Shown: one piece after another, positions 24,159 to 35,489 of the stretch
Position numbering within the stretch: position 1 is the stretch's first letter
How the letters are laid out: each line of letters opens with the position of its first letter
NCBI GenBank assembly: GCA_036674765.1
Contig: JARVKI010000030.1
Coordinates: 248,001-312,000 of the forward strand
Direction: 5' to 3'
From: Seiridium cupressi
Taxonomy: Eukaryota; Ascomycota; Sordariomycetes; Amphisphaeriales; Sporocadaceae
Length of the DNA: 64,000 nt
Made by a program: the position numbers and the translations under genes
The notes under the pieces: generated by a model
Database searches by the model: none
Seen by the model: only the letters and a program-made list of their open reading frames with translations
Told to the model about the DNA's origin: nothing

Positions 24159-25349
24159 ATGAGTCAACTATCAGATAAGAAAATCACGTCACTAGATGAC
24201 TTGCCCACTGAGTTGATTGCCATGATCTGCGCCGAAATCAACAACGCTAAGGACAAGGTCCATATTGGACTGGCACTCCCAGATATTTTCGTGTCGGATA
24301 GGATTAATATCTTTCAGCTCGAGCTAGCGGGTCTCAAGGCTCGTTGTGCTGAGCTCTTTTTCTTTCCTCCTATAGACGACAGCGCGGAAGACGATGACAG
24401 CGACTACATCCTACGCATGATGTACCGTGGCCAGATTCTTGCAGATCTTAGGTCCATCTCTATTCTCCATGCAATAAGGAAAGGTTACGTAGACGTGGTA
24501 CGCGTGATTCTGCAGTCCTGGGAAGCCACGAACCCGGGCCTCATCGGCGGCACGATCCGGCAAGAGGATGAGCTCCCCTGGCTCAGACCTCTGTTACATT
24601 ACGCCATCGACCGTAGGCGTCCGGATATTGTCAAGATGCTCCTCGAGGAAGGGGCTGACCCTAATCGTCGTTATATATTCTGCAGGTCTCCACATCTAGA
24701 GCATAGAATATGCTCCGATGACGACCACAAGGACCTCTCGACGAGTGATGGGCATTGCAGCGACTCTATGGATTTCCTTCTTAAAGCGCTTCGTCCTGAG
24801 CACAAAAAGCAGATGGTGGCCGACGTGGGCATGTTAGATGAGATGGGCTTACTGCTCATCGAACACGGCTATGTTTTGAGCGCGGGCCTACAGTCCCAGT
24901 TCGAAGATGCATCTCAATTCGGCGCCTTGAGGCTCGCGAACGCTATCTGGTCCAAAATTGGTGGAAAAACAATTGACGAGGACAAGCGAGTATCAATTCT
25001 GACAGCGGCTCGTAACCTTGCAGTCAGGCGCGTCGATCGGAACGAAAAAATTATTGATTACCTTTTGGGCCTCAAGGCTAACAGTGGGTCGTATCCAGAC
25101 GAGACGTCTGGTAGCTGGCTGGTCGAGTACGCCGTCCGGGCTGGTTGTCTCAACAATGCTATCTTCTTGTTGCAGAAGGGCCTAAAGAATCGCGGACCCA
25201 AGATCAAGTATTCTGAATACAGTGAGACAACTAAGCGTAGCGAGGAGAAAATAGAGGGTATGCTTGCTTTGGCACCGGAGGATTTGCTTCATCTTCTTCA
25301 AGGACACGAGTCCATGACTCAGCTTTTGAAGAATTACTCACCCGAGTAG
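24159..25349 (+). CDS. F-box-like ankyrin-repeat protein
   Basis: An intronless frame of 396 aa starts at an ATG preceded by CTAAC. Residues of about 10-35 (Leu-Asp-Asp-Leu-Pro-Thr-Glu-Leu-Ile) match the start of an F-box-like motif, which would bind Skp1 in an SCF ubiquitin ligase. Downstream are ankyrin-type repeats: one clear repeat near residues 147-172 contains Pro-Leu-Leu-His-Tyr-Ala, Asp-Ile-Val-Lys-Met-Leu-Leu and Gly-Ala-Asp-Pro-Asn, with weaker ones before and after. The C-terminal half has more helical pairs with poorly conserved repeats. Such proteins are abundant in filamentous ascomycetes and vary between strains. The substrate is unknown. The position between a foldback element and AT-rich DNA suggests an accessory gene. 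Confidence 0.78.
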   Translation: MSQLSDKKITSLDDLPTELIAMICAEINNAKDKVHIGLALPDIFVSDRINIFQLELAGLKARCAELFFFPPIDDSAEDDDSDYILRMMYRGQILADLRSISILHAIRKGYVDVVRVILQSWEATNPGLIGGTIRQEDELPWLRPLLHYAIDRRRPDIVKMLLEEGADPNRRYIFCRSPHLEHRICSDDDHKDLSTSDGHCSDSMDFLLKALRPEHKKQMVADVGMLDEMGLLLIEHGYVLSAGLQSQFEDASQFGALRLANAIWSKIGGKTIDEDKRVSILTAARNLAVRRVDRNEKIIDYLLGLKANSGSYPDETSGSWLVEYAVRAGCLNNAIFLLQKGLKNRGPKIKYSEYSETTKRSEEKIEGMLALAPEDLLHLLQGHESMTQLLKNYSPE

Positions 25350-26331
25350 ATCAGATGGTTGGAGACCAGATCGGATCAATGGATAGAGGGAGAGGGGTGA
25401 GGTAAGTACATTAGAAACAACCTCTTCGCTGGGCACTGGCCCGTGCGATCAGAGGCTCAGTACCGCCAGAATGGTAAGTACATAGAGAAAATTCTTTAGT
25501 ATTACTAATTAAGACAAGTGCCGCCCCCAATCAAAGCTTCGATTACAAGCGGTGATTTCTGTTGTTGAGTATTTGAAATTTAAGTGATGGCCGTTATCAA
25601 CGGAGCTTTGCTAAAATTAAATTGAGACCCCGAAAAGGTGCCAAGGGAATCGTGGCGATCTTGTTGACCAAATAACTGATTTTAGAAATTTCATTGGCTA
25701 ATAATTGTTAAGTAGTTTCGCCACCATAGTTACGATTTTGGGTGCCTAGTGCGTAAACCACGAGGGTGGGTGGGTACTGGAGAATTAGTCGCAATTATAC
25801 CCACCTTCTTATTATAAAACGTACTGGGCGGACGATGGTAAGGGCACGATTCGTGATCTGAAAAGTAAATTTGAATACCAGAGAAATTTGGTTGATCGTC
25901 TGCGACAAGAGAAGGGTGGCCTGGAGTCCGAGTCCCCTCTGGGCATCACAACCTACCTAATACGAGGATATTCAATCCAAGCCCGTTTACCTTTGGAATC
26001 CAGCGTATCGAAAATTGGGGAATCCAAAGGAGATTTCCCAGTTTCAACGAATTCACGTATAGTCAATCCAATTCGCATTAAGTTAGATTAAGTTAAAAGG
26101 TAATCGAGTAGTGGCAGCCTTCAGGGTCTAGTTCCACTTACGCTAGTCTCTAGGCACCGAATTTCAGCACCACATCCCACTAGCTCAGCCCTGCCAGGCA
26201 GGCGAATTCAGACCACGTCCGAGACAACAGGCAACAGGCAACAATAAAAGAATGCCCATATTCCTCAAGCACGCTGATTCTTTGTGGTCAACAGGAAATG
26301 CGGACAACACCCGCAAAGCAAGACAAGCCCG
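25350..26331. other. Intergenic, AT-rich
   Basis: AT-rich sequence without a supportable gene. A TATTATAAAA motif occurs near 25811 but no gene starts close after it. The last 130 bp before 26332 contain a short CAGGCAACAGGCAAC direct repeat and form the likely promoter of the hydrolase gene. Confidence 0.4.
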
Positions 26332-27105
26332 ATGATCAAGGCTCACGATGTCGCCGCGGTAGTTGGTGACCCTACCAACCCGGCTCCCCTGGTGGTCTGC
26401 TTTCATGGCTCAGGCGACTCCTGTGAGTCCTGGGTGCCCCTAGCAGAGGCCCTGAGCCACAAGTACCGCGTCCTTCTCTATAACCGCGGAGAGACCAATC
26501 CCAAACCAGACTCGGCCGTGCATCATATGCTGCACTATCTCGAACAACATCGACTGGCGCCTCCATATGTGCTCATCGCACATTCATATGGCGGCACGTT
26601 CGCACGGGAGTTCCTACAACAGCGGCCGCATCAGGTCGCAGGAATGGTACTCGCCGAAACGGGCCAGGAGACGGCATTAGATCCCAAGACCGAACAGCAG
26701 CAGTACAAGAAGAAGATACTAGGAGACAGTCCCCTCAGTGTGATTCGCGCCAACATATTGATCAGGAAGTGGAAGCAATATGAGGAGGATGTTGCTGCCG
26801 CCAGCAGCGACGCGGAAGGGGCCAGTCTTGCTCTACGGAAACAAGTACTCGATGCGACGGACAAGGAGGATGAGCGCTTGAAGAAAGCACAGCTGGCCTT
26901 ATCTCGAAATCATCGCTATATTCATGTACCGGACTGCGGACACGATGTCATCGAGGATCGGCCCGAGGTCGTGGCGGCCGAGGTGGAATGGGTTATGGAG
27001 AATTTGCATGCGACGGCAAGACCTGTGGGTGCGTTGCAGAAAGCCTCTGCATTCTTCTCGAGCTTAAGATTGACTGCGTCAATCATTCATATGCACTCTA
27101 GTTGA
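26332..27105 (+). CDS. Alpha/beta hydrolase
   Basis: An intronless frame from ATG 26332 gives 257 aa; the frame extends 16 codons upstream but has no earlier ATG. It shows the alpha/beta-hydrolase order: a first strand ending in Cys-Phe-His-Gly-Ser-Gly-Asp-Ser (oxyanion loop), a Tyr-Asn-Arg-Gly motif after strand 4, the nucleophile elbow Ala-His-Ser-Tyr-Gly-Gly with Ser at residue 85, and the catalytic His in Cys-Gly-His-Asp at residue 204. The lid region between about residues 110 and 180 is helical and charged. The protein is slightly shorter than usual, and the catalytic acid could not be placed with certainty. No signal peptide is seen, so a cytosolic esterase, lipase or similar enzyme is likely; the substrate cannot be read from sequence. 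Confidence 0.85.
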   Translation: MIKAHDVAAVVGDPTNPAPLVVCFHGSGDSCESWVPLAEALSHKYRVLLYNRGETNPKPDSAVHHMLHYLEQHRLAPPYVLIAHSYGGTFAREFLQQRPHQVAGMVLAETGQETALDPKTEQQQYKKKILGDSPLSVIRANILIRKWKQYEEDVAAASSDAEGASLALRKQVLDATDKEDERLKKAQLALSRNHRYIHVPDCGHDVIEDRPEVVAAEVEWVMENLHATARPVGALQKASAFFSSLRLTASIIHMHSS

Positions 27106-27998
27106 TTGCATGACACAATTCGGCGCTGTGGCGTGCGCAGCATGGAGGTGTCGAGATCAGATTATGTGCAGTCTACTTTCGGTAGCAAATGAGCGAGGCG
27201 TCTAGTGTCATTAGTTTACATAGTCTGTTTCGCGAGGACAGGAAAATTTACATTCTCCATACATATCTGCCAGAACAAGGACTTGTACCTCGTCGGAAGA
27301 GGGGTGCTGAGATTAAGGGACAGTCAATCCCTTCCATCCTTTCCTTCGGCTGAGAGGGATGATATTCTGTTGACTTGCAAATCGAATGCGCACATTGGAT
27401 TACGCGGTAGACATACCTCTGGAGCCAAGAGGGGATATTAAGTCATAGGCGAGGGGATCACGAGGCAGAGTCAACTGCCGGCAAGCATCTTGAATGGCAT
27501 CAGGCAGTTAAACGACCTCAACTTTGCTATCGGAAGTAGTTCATGGACTCAGTCCACCTGTATACCAGTAAATGTCCGATGGAGACGCGAAACCTAGAAC
27601 CAACCACCGTATCTCGTGTGTCGAAATCTAACCCGATAGTTGGCTTTTGCCAGGTGAGGCGTGCCGCATGTGCGTTTCGCTTATTCACATGTCCCTTCCG
27701 ATCAACCTCGAATGCTCAATACGCATCGCCCGAGCGTCACACATACATTCCAAAGCCTTCATGAGGTACCAATCAGAAGAGAAGCCTGCGAATGATGTCT
27801 ACCTTGTCATTCGTCATCACGAGGTCACCTTTGGGTGCAGGAGCTCCTCCACCAAGGTAGTGATGCATCTCGAGGGCTGCGGCTTTGGGCACAACCCATA
27901 CATCTTGCTCCTGAACCTAACATCAAACATTGATTAGTGATTGATTTTAGCAATAGGCACTGGGCATTATGGAACAGGTCTTGAGAGCACAAGCACTC
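27106..27998. other. Intergenic between convergent genes
   Basis: I see no gene. Open frames of 70-95 codons on the plus strand have no splice partners or recognisable domains. Confidence 0.45.
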
Positions 27999-29023
27999 TC
28001 AAGGCATTAGTCCCATCTCGAGAACAATCCTGAAGTGGCAATAAGAGACCCAGTAGTTTGTACGTACCGCGTTCTTGAAGAAGACGTCCTTCATGATACT
28101 CTTGACTGTGTCACAGGAGCAAGGCTCGTTGATATGTCCAGACCCTTTACCATAGCTCGCAAATGCCGGGTGGCTTGCAGGAGGACCAGTACCGGTTCTG
28201 CCGCTCGTATTGATAGGCGTGAAGACGGTGGAGGTTATTCGTGCGTCCTGGACTAGGCCAGTTCCGTAGTGCGGCTTAGCATCAGGGGATTGCGTTCGCG
28301 ATGCTGGAGGAAGGCGACGGAACAGTCTCTTGGCCACAACTTCCTTCTCTCTGGAAGAGCGGCGGACCGACGCCATCAGTCGCTTGTCAGACGAGGTGGG
28401 CGACTTCTGGGCATCGGACTTTGCAATAGTCGCCGTAGCTGCCGACTTGGGCGGGCGGCCTCGCTTGCGTGCAGGCGTGGTGTTGACTGCAGGCGGGCTG
28501 GCATCTGCAGCACTGAAATCGGGAAGCGGGTACTTGCGGGGACGACCACGCTTCTTGGGAAGAACATTGGTCTCTGTGAAGGAAGGTGGCATCTGGGGGA
28601 CCGAAGGGACCGAGGTCTCTTTGCTGGGCGTGGTGTCGATGCTGGCGCTGTCCGATGCAGCCTCGTTAGGCTCGATAGACTCCATCATGGAATCGTGCTG
28701 GAGGTGCTCGTCGCCAGGACCATCATCGATGACCTTGACGTCCTCAGATAGAGTGACTAAGAAATGCAGGTCAGTAACAGTGGAGCCAAGAAGGATCGCT
28801 CTTGCGCTCAAGATGAGGAGCCTTTTCAGCTCATTGATAGCGCCTTACTTTTTTTCTCGTTTCCGTTGGTCATCACGACTTCAATACTGTCAGGAGCATC
28901 GTTGCGAGTTCCGGAAGTCATGAAGGCACCAGCCTCGGCGGCCTCATCTATCTGTGGAGGCATAGTGAGCTCTGGAGGTGTTGTGGCTGCTTGGTGCTGA
29001 TGAGACGTCGACAAATTTTGCAT
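27999..29023 (-). CDS. AT-hook protein, putative chromatin factor (2 exons)
   Basis: Exon 1 runs 29023-28849 and exon 2 runs 28756-27999, giving 310 aa. The 92-bp intron has donor GTAAGG, branch-like CTGAC and acceptor CTTAG, and keeps phase. The protein is low-complexity, Ser/Pro/Thr-rich and largely disordered, with two AT-hook motifs (Lys-Arg-Gly-Arg-Pro-Arg at about residue 127 and Arg-Lys-Arg-Gly-Arg-Pro-Pro at about 155), which bind the minor groove of AT-rich DNA. A basic Arg-rich stretch and a Cys-Ser-Cys motif follow. A nuclear DNA-binding or chromatin-associated role is inferred. The 3' end is uncertain: a GTACGT donor at 28067 with a CTTCAG acceptor at 28030 would make a 38-bp intron and a different short tail ending near 27967. 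Confidence 0.68.
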
Positions 29024-30780
29024 CCAGGCAGGATGAGGTTGAGGAGTTGAGTCAGAGTCAAGCAATTTACTGTCGTTGAAATCAGGTGGGTGCCTTGAGC
29101 TTTCTTAATAAATGAAGCTCACACGCTGTGTTGCTGTTGAAATCTCTGTCACAGCAACCAGTTGTGTTAGGGAAAGTGCGTCTGCTGGGCAACTGGACAA
29201 TCTACAATTGTGAATCTGACACGACAACCAGTTTCACTCATAACAATCGACCACTGCAAAAGAAGATGCAGGTCTACCTGCACGCTGCGTTCTTTGTTTG
29301 AATCTACCACGTCTGATTACATGTAAATAAGGACAGTGCAATGTTTCCTTTGGCTGTATGAGAACGTGGTCGCTGCCAATGCTCAGTATGGAGCCGAAGA
29401 CTCCCTATGATAGGTGCACATAAGCAGCCTTCCCAGATCAACGACCTCTGCTTTGCCATATCACCGGGTATTTAGTTTCTAGAAACGAGAGAGTTGTATT
29501 GAAGGCAAGAATTACCACTTTCGGATAAAGACTATTCAACACGATGTGGCCATTTGATGTAAGACAAATCATGTACTTGGCCATTATGGCCTAGTTAGTA
29601 GCACTAAATGGTAGTCTGCCTTGCTGCGACCCATCCTAGAAATAAGGCTACTCCCACTGGAGCTAGCGCCGATTGGCAAGTCTATCACCTTATTTTTAGT
29701 GCATGACCCGCCTGCCCGTGGGAACACCGTCTCCACCCTGCACGTGGGCGGTGCATCTCACAGTGGTCAACAGTAAGCCATGTAAGATTGGTATCGGGCC
29801 CGGAGAACTAATAACATGACCTGCTGGTTGTCTTGACAGTTCTACCTCATGTGACGCGGAATTAATAGAAAGCATGCATCAAGTATCGGGCCGATAACCC
29901 TTGTAATGTTGCATATCACCCGGGTCGAATTAGGATCGATGGTTACAATACAACACTGGCGCATATCTATGTTGTTTTGTGGCAATTGTATGTTAAATCT
30001 AATATATAAAACTACCATGTTCCGAATTCGTTAATAATTACACTTTATTAGATGCATCCTTTCCATTTCTATATAGCCATCTATGCCTTCTAGTAATATT
30101 CGATTAATAACAGTATCCTCCCGTATCGTAACCTTCTAAGAACTTTACAATTGAAGAATGATATACGTCCTTTTCAGATCAAGGTACCGTTCCACTCAGA
30201 GCCCCAATAGGTTCACGCTACCACAATCAACATGGAAAGTGTTTATTGGACCAACCCAATGAGGGGGGAAAGAAAAAAGAAAGCACGGTATCGCCATAGT
30301 CGCTTACGGGGCACTTCTCCTCAACAAATAAATTACGTGCACTAATTAAGCCTTCAGTGGATATTTTGCAACATTTGCAAGCAGAGCATGTCGTTGAATT
30401 TGAAAGCAGCAACTCTAGGGCTGTTAATGCAGGTCATTCTTAATCTGCATATGTGATTGGGCCAACGCAATAAACCTCATATTCGACCTCAGCCCCTCCC
30501 AATGGCAGAGCGTGATAAAGACACGTCAGGCGAACGGGGCCGTTGGAAATAAAATTCCTTGTGGCTCTCATAAATTACAGCCAAGACTCAAGTAATCCTT
30601 CCTCAGGTCAATGCTTTCTCAGCGCTGCGCTGCCACTGCATTTCTCGATTGTATAGATTTGCAAACACAAAATCGTTTGGGCTCCATTTTGATTCAACTA
30701 TCAAGCTATTGGTGGTTAAAGTTCTGATGCCTTCGTCTCACTCACCCCGAAAGATGGTTTTGTGGATAGAAGCGGCCTGA
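29024..30780. other. Gene-poor AT-rich region
   Basis: Strongly AT-rich, especially about 29940-30130, with no open frame that can be supported as a gene. It includes the upstream region of the AT-hook gene. Confidence 0.5.
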
Positions 30781-31059
30781 GATATCCTGGATGACCTGGA
30801 CGAAAATCTCAGGCTCACCTGCAACGGTATTTTTAAGGTACGAGGTGACTTGGGCTTGCTTGGCCGAGATATTGAAGCTTTGAGCTGGGTCTTAAAATGG
30901 ACTGATAAGGTCGAAAATCAAACTTCCGTGTTAGCACCCCGTATACAAACAAGGGAAAATAACCTGCTGGCTTTTGTACGCCAACAGGGATATTCATATC
31001 GGAGGGTCATCGTGGAGGAAACATATCATTTTGGGCCAATATCTCTAGATACAGAGTAG
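30781..31059 (+). pseudogene. Unidentified gene remnant
   Basis: An open stretch of about 92 codons lies after an in-frame TGA at 30778-30780 and has no ATG. The translation is protein-like (Asp-Ile-Leu-Asp-Asp-Leu-Asp-Glu start, then helices rich in Leu, Glu and Trp), and the frame before the TGA also reads openly from an ATG at 30754. This could be part of an N-terminal helical domain of a larger fungal protein, now broken. I do not recognise the family. Confidence 0.25.
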
Positions 31060-33010
31060 GCAACGTGACGCAATGAATGGGACAATATTCTAAACAATAC
31101 GGCCTCATCAATTGGAGCGAATCCTTCAGAGGCAACGGCATTCATACGATGATACGACCGCTCAGACTCTCGAGATCTGTGGCGATGAAAGTGTCACAGG
31201 GGCCAGGAGGTCAGTTTACAGAGTTGCGGCCGTTTTGCTTTCAGTCATCAGTCCGAACTCCTCGAAACCTGCCCTCTGCAAGAAAGAGTGGGATCTTGGA
31301 GCGGTTCTGTCATGAAAAGGTTAACTAAGGCCTGTGTTCAATGGTACTCTCGAGGTTGCCCCAGGTTCCCGCACCAAAAGAATATGTGCACTGTTCTCAT
31401 CATCTTATTCGATCAGTAGCGAGTCAAGATTCTCGTTGGCATCAACTGCATTGGGCCAAGCTAGAATGGGTAAACTTAATTGTCTCTTTTTATTCTTTTT
31501 TTTAAAAAAAAATAAAAAAAAACTAGATGTAAGAGGACTTGGAAAGATCCTGGTTTGAAGCTGCATGCTTTGTGACATCTGACCTCTGATGAGCAGTCAA
31601 AAGTCGGTTGAATAAGTCTTGACGTTATTATGCAATGGTCTTCATGTTGAACAAAATTACACAGGGATTAGCATTTGTAGTTATTGCTAAGATGATAGAC
31701 TTCTTCCACCGCCGTGTTGACAGAATTGTGGCTGCTCGGGGATCTAAGCTCCTTTACGACCAATGTAAGTGTTACTACTCCTCAAACGGCTGTTCTGTGG
31801 CTTGTGAAATTTAGCGCCGCGTGAATCGTGCTGGCAGCGATAGACGCCATATACCTATGTCGGGATCAAAATTGACGTTGCCAGGGCAGAGTTCGTGCTT
31901 GGATTACGAAATTTAAAATCTCCAAGATAATCGAGTAATCCTGTTGTCGGGAAGTTTGCAAACTCGAAGTGATCAAGTGACTACTGCTCATTCATACGGT
32001 TGCGCAGCTAATTTCAGATGACAGGAAGCAGAAATGCACAGGGGATGCATCGACCAGCCGAGTGCAAGAACCCTTCAATAATGAGAGCGTTGCTTAATAA
32101 AACAATCTATGGATGACATTTTACACTCGGACCTAAAAGCTACTTGTTGATCTTCCTATCGAGACAATGTGGATATATTGGTGCCGCGTTGCAGACGTGA
32201 TGGACTTGCGACAGAGTGAGGCTATGTGCCACCCAAAATCCTCCCCTTTACGCCGTGACATAAATGTCACACTTGTCTCATGTAGAAGGTTACCTGGTGG
32301 CACTGGCCATTAAAAGGTCGAGCTTGATCATTTGTACCTCCATTTCACATACGTAATACTGCACATTCCATATTACCTCTATGCCGCTGCCCGAGTCTTG
32401 CTGCTTTGATAGGAACAGGCGAGGAGACCTGCGTGATTATTCATCACAGATATAGTTGGTTCCGAGCAGGATGAATCTAGAATCTAATCCTGAGGTATGT
32501 GGGTGGGTCTTCTAAGAACTCAGCCACATATCAGATGACCCATATTAATCACAAGGAATGAGGTGTCTATATAGGATGTAATTATCGATCCCGAGTATCC
32601 GGCATTCCGAACGTCTATCCAAGGTTGTACGGCGCATCGATATACCATAATCACGACCTTGGTATGGACACGCACGACTTCTTCCCGCCTAGCTTTTCTG
32701 ATCCCAAAAGTAGAGCTTGTGACAGATACGTGCCAAGGATCGTCTCGCTAGTAGATATCTATTACACCTCAAGGAATCCTCGGTTCCACCTTCCGGTATA
32801 TATCTTGAGGATTTACCATAGAGGCTGCGAGGCCTGGCTCACGCAGCCTAGACCGCAGCCCGTGACTTATAGGCAAAAAGTTCAGGATACCTCGACGAAC
32901 CCACAATTTCGAAAGCAGAAATCGGATTAAAGTTCTTTGTGGGGAGATTTCATAGGCTCAGCGCGTTTGGCGATGCGAGTTTATAGATCGCCGCGACCAG
33001 TTGTCAGACA
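31060..33010. other. Gene-poor region with long A/T inverted tract
   Basis: No gene is supported. A 37-bp tract at 31486-31522 consists of T-runs followed by A-runs that can fold on itself. The rest is AT-rich with short open frames only. Confidence 0.45.
31486..31522. repeat. Poly(T)/poly(A) inverted tract
   Basis: A run of T bases interrupted once by ATTC passes directly into a run of A bases interrupted by one T, so the two halves are almost complementary. It may be a low-complexity relic of a transposon tail or simply slippage. Confidence 0.6.
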
Positions 33011-33470
33011 TCAATGTGGCACGCTCCTCGAGGATCCCACCGTAGCGTGAGGCTCAGCCCGGCTGGATCGTACCAAGATTTCGGTCCCCAAACCCGGGCC
33101 GTAGAATCCTGCAGTGAAATTGCCCAGTTTGGCTAGGTAAGTAAGCGGGATATCCAGGACCTTCCCTGTCCACATGTCCCGCCGTCGCATTCCGCGCCGA
33201 TCCATCGCGTATTCTTACTGTTAGACAAAGAGAGTTCCAGACCGTCGGCAGTCGAATCAGAGGCCAGAGCCTCTCAGTCCTACTAGAGGCTCTGCTGCAA
33301 GGCTGCTTACCTATCGAGTCGCAGTCAGTCATTCCGCCACCTAATGCGATCCTATCATTCGAATCCGCAAGAGCGATTTCTCTCTTCTTCTCAAAGCTCC
33401 GGGGAGTGGGGACCATAATGGTATGGGCGTCAGCGGTCGTAGGCCAGTCCTTTGCGGCCGGATTAGGCAT
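33011..33470 (-). CDS. Possible small two-exon gene, unknown function
   Basis: Exons 33470-33311 and 33213-33011 join in frame to 120 aa. The donor is GTAAGC and the acceptor is GTAAG preceded by TCTAAC. The joined protein reads smoothly across the junction (Gly-Gly-Gly-Met-Thr-Asp-Cys-Asp-Ser-Ile-Gly-Glu-Tyr-Ala-Met-Asp-Arg-Arg-Gly). It has no signal peptide, no membrane helix and no domain I recognise. It may be a real small gene or the surviving piece of a larger one. Confidence 0.35.
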
Positions 33471-33637
33471 GGATTCCCAAAACAGCTTAGCCCCTCACAA
33501 GTCTTTGGCTTGGCCATAGTAACGAAAAGTCAAAATAGAATCGGCAATTATAAATATTGAGGGAGATTCCATAGTCATGGTGATATGAGAGTTATTAGGG
33601 TTATCAAAACTTTCTTTGTTTCGTAAATACTATCGCC

Positions 33638-34408
33638 ATGGATGTCCATCTTCTTCAGTCGCCTCTGGCAGCAAGCCCCGATTATCGCTTCTGGCTACCA
33701 CCGCAATTACTATGCTATCAGGGAAACAGTCCTCAGGGTTTCAATATAGTGACAGCTGGTGGTCTTCTTAGAAGTGGCAACAGCGTCTATCTGGTCGTCG
33801 TCAATGATTTGTCTCTTCTTTGTTGGTCGGCCTGTGCGGTGGCGGGCTCATCTACCAAATCCAAAGATCACAGACGCTGTCTACCCGTGACAAAATACGT
33901 GAGCTACCAGGCTAGTTCACAGGACAGCATTGGCACCATTGGAACCCTTGTACATTTCTCCCTGGAGCAGGGTTTCGGCCTCGTCCGGATCAGCAGGGAG
34001 TGGATCAGAGACGATATGGAAGAAGTAGGACAATTGGCCATACCAATCGACAGCTTCAACGCTCATATAGACGAGCCAGTCGTTATGGACTTTGTTGAGT
34101 TTGTGACGGCGAGCGGCGAGCAGGTAACCGGCGTCATCATGGCCGTCCAGTCCTTTTGCGTAGAGGCAGGCAGCTCTAGGCGCAAGATCGACGCCCTTGT
34201 GGTAAATACTTCAAGCTATTCGGTGAAGCCAGAAGACTGCGGGACTTGGGTACGAAGATCTGTGGCTTCTGATCGTCCACTCCTGCTAGGCCACATCATC
34301 GGGAGCAGTGATACGGGTGATAACAGCATGCTTGTACTACCTTTCTCCCATTTCCAAGATGATATACGTCAGGTCATTCGCAGGAAGGCATTCAATTTGG
34401 TTATATAA
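33638..34408 (+). CDS. Hypothetical protein with protease-fold-like C-terminus
   Basis: An intronless frame of 256 aa has an ATG in a good context (CGCCATGG). The N-terminal half has no recognisable motif. The C-terminal part reads Asp-Cys-Gly-Thr-Trp-Val, then Leu-Leu-Leu-Gly-His-Ile-Ile-Gly-Ser-Ser, then a Leu-Pro-Phe-Ser strand and Asp-Asp-Ile-Arg. This is reminiscent of the Gly-Asp-Ser-Gly-Ser-Trp-Val...Gly-His...Pro segment in fungal proteins with a trypsin-like fold, but with the catalytic Ser replaced, so any relative here would be inactive. That link is tentative. A 3' AT-rich stretch follows. Confidence 0.5.
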   Translation: MDVHLLQSPLAASPDYRFWLPPQLLCYQGNSPQGFNIVTAGGLLRSGNSVYLVVVNDLSLLCWSACAVAGSSTKSKDHRRCLPVTKYVSYQASSQDSIGTIGTLVHFSLEQGFGLVRISREWIRDDMEEVGQLAIPIDSFNAHIDEPVVMDFVEFVTASGEQVTGVIMAVQSFCVEAGSSRRKIDALVVNTSSYSVKPEDCGTWVRRSVASDRPLLLGHIIGSSDTGDNSMLVLPFSHFQDDIRQVIRRKAFNLVI

Positions 34409-34919
34409 GTGGAAATTTAGAGGTACTTATCAGCAGGTTGCGTATTGCCGGTAGTGTTTTACTTTAGAGCATCATTCGGAGTTATAGCGGTTTAGAACTT
34501 GGGAACGCGGCCAGCCGCGGCTATAGATTTGAATTTTAGCGGAATAGACTTTCAATTTTTATCTAGTACTCTACCTTTTCGACTGCGGTCATAGTACCTG
34601 ACTCGTATTCTTTGTGATAAAGCAATTTCACTATTCACTGAGGGCAACGAGTGCATACAATTTGTTGCTCATAGAATTCATGTTGAATTAAAGATTTACC
34701 TCTACTCATTGCTGTAGGATCTTTCCGTGATTGTAATGACGGCAATCATTCCACGCTCGAAAATGAACTCCTTCGTACTATTCAGTAATCCGAGAGACTT
34801 ATGGCTGATATGACACTTGTCAATATTTTTGTTATATAAAATCAGGGTCTCAGCTAAATATGTATAGCTACTCTGCGTCTTAGTCGCAATTAATTCTGCG
34901 ATTTATCCACATGGAAACA
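34409..34919. other. AT-rich intergenic region
   Basis: No gene is seen. The base composition is strongly AT-rich compared with the flanking coding DNA. Confidence 0.45.
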
Positions 34920-35438
34920 CACTGCTTAAATTCACCTACCAGCCCGAGTTCCCAGTCATTGGAATTGGATTCGAGAGCAAGGTTCCTGAGATTTGTCATA
35001 TCCCAGCCGTTGAAATCTTTTTCAGGTTCGTATGCACAGCTGAGTCAAAGTTGGAGGGCCCCGAGAGCTGTAAAGTCATTCAAACTAAAGCTTTTCAGAG
35101 TCTCAACCCCAAGTTCACCATTTAATAACTCCTGGAGCGTCGCTTTGTGCCCGGAGAGTATTCTGGATATGATTTGGTAATTCCATTCGTAGCTTTTATA
35201 TACCTGAAGGAGATAATCCCATTCGCGGCCGCAAACCGCAATTCGGTCTATGATAAACACCTTCGAGGTTATAGGCCACTTGAAGAACCTTTTCAATTCT
35301 TCCGGGCTTCCGCGATGGTAAAATGTGAGGTGAAGCTCTTCAAGCTTTGCGGAACAATCTTGGCCCTGTCCCATCGTCTGCCAAATGTCGTGCCCAACAC
35401 TCTTAAGACATAGATGATCACTTGAGCGAGTTCAACAA
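34920..35438 (-). pseudogene. Broken LRR/F-box-like gene fragment
   Basis: Reading the minus strand from about 35438, one frame stays open and leucine-patterned (Leu-Glu-Glu-Leu-His-Leu-Thr-Phe, then repeated aromatic/Leu helices) down to a single TGA at about 35045. The same frame then continues with Asn-Leu-Arg-Asn-Leu-Ala-Leu-Glu and a Trp-Glu-Leu segment. The pattern fits a leucine-rich-repeat protein of the F-box type common in fungi. The TGA could come from a CGA by one C-to-T change. The 5' end is missing: an upstream TGA closes the frame just before the fragment, and no F-box is present. Confidence 0.5.
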
Positions 35439-35489
35439 TCTAACTTTCGAACCTCCACACAACCTCCCAATCATAAATGTCGAACGAGG

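Noticed and set aside
28030..28067. Possible third exon of the AT-hook gene after a 38-bp intron
   Set aside because: The splice signals look fair, but the intron is shorter than any other in the window. It is kept only as an alternative in the gene entry.
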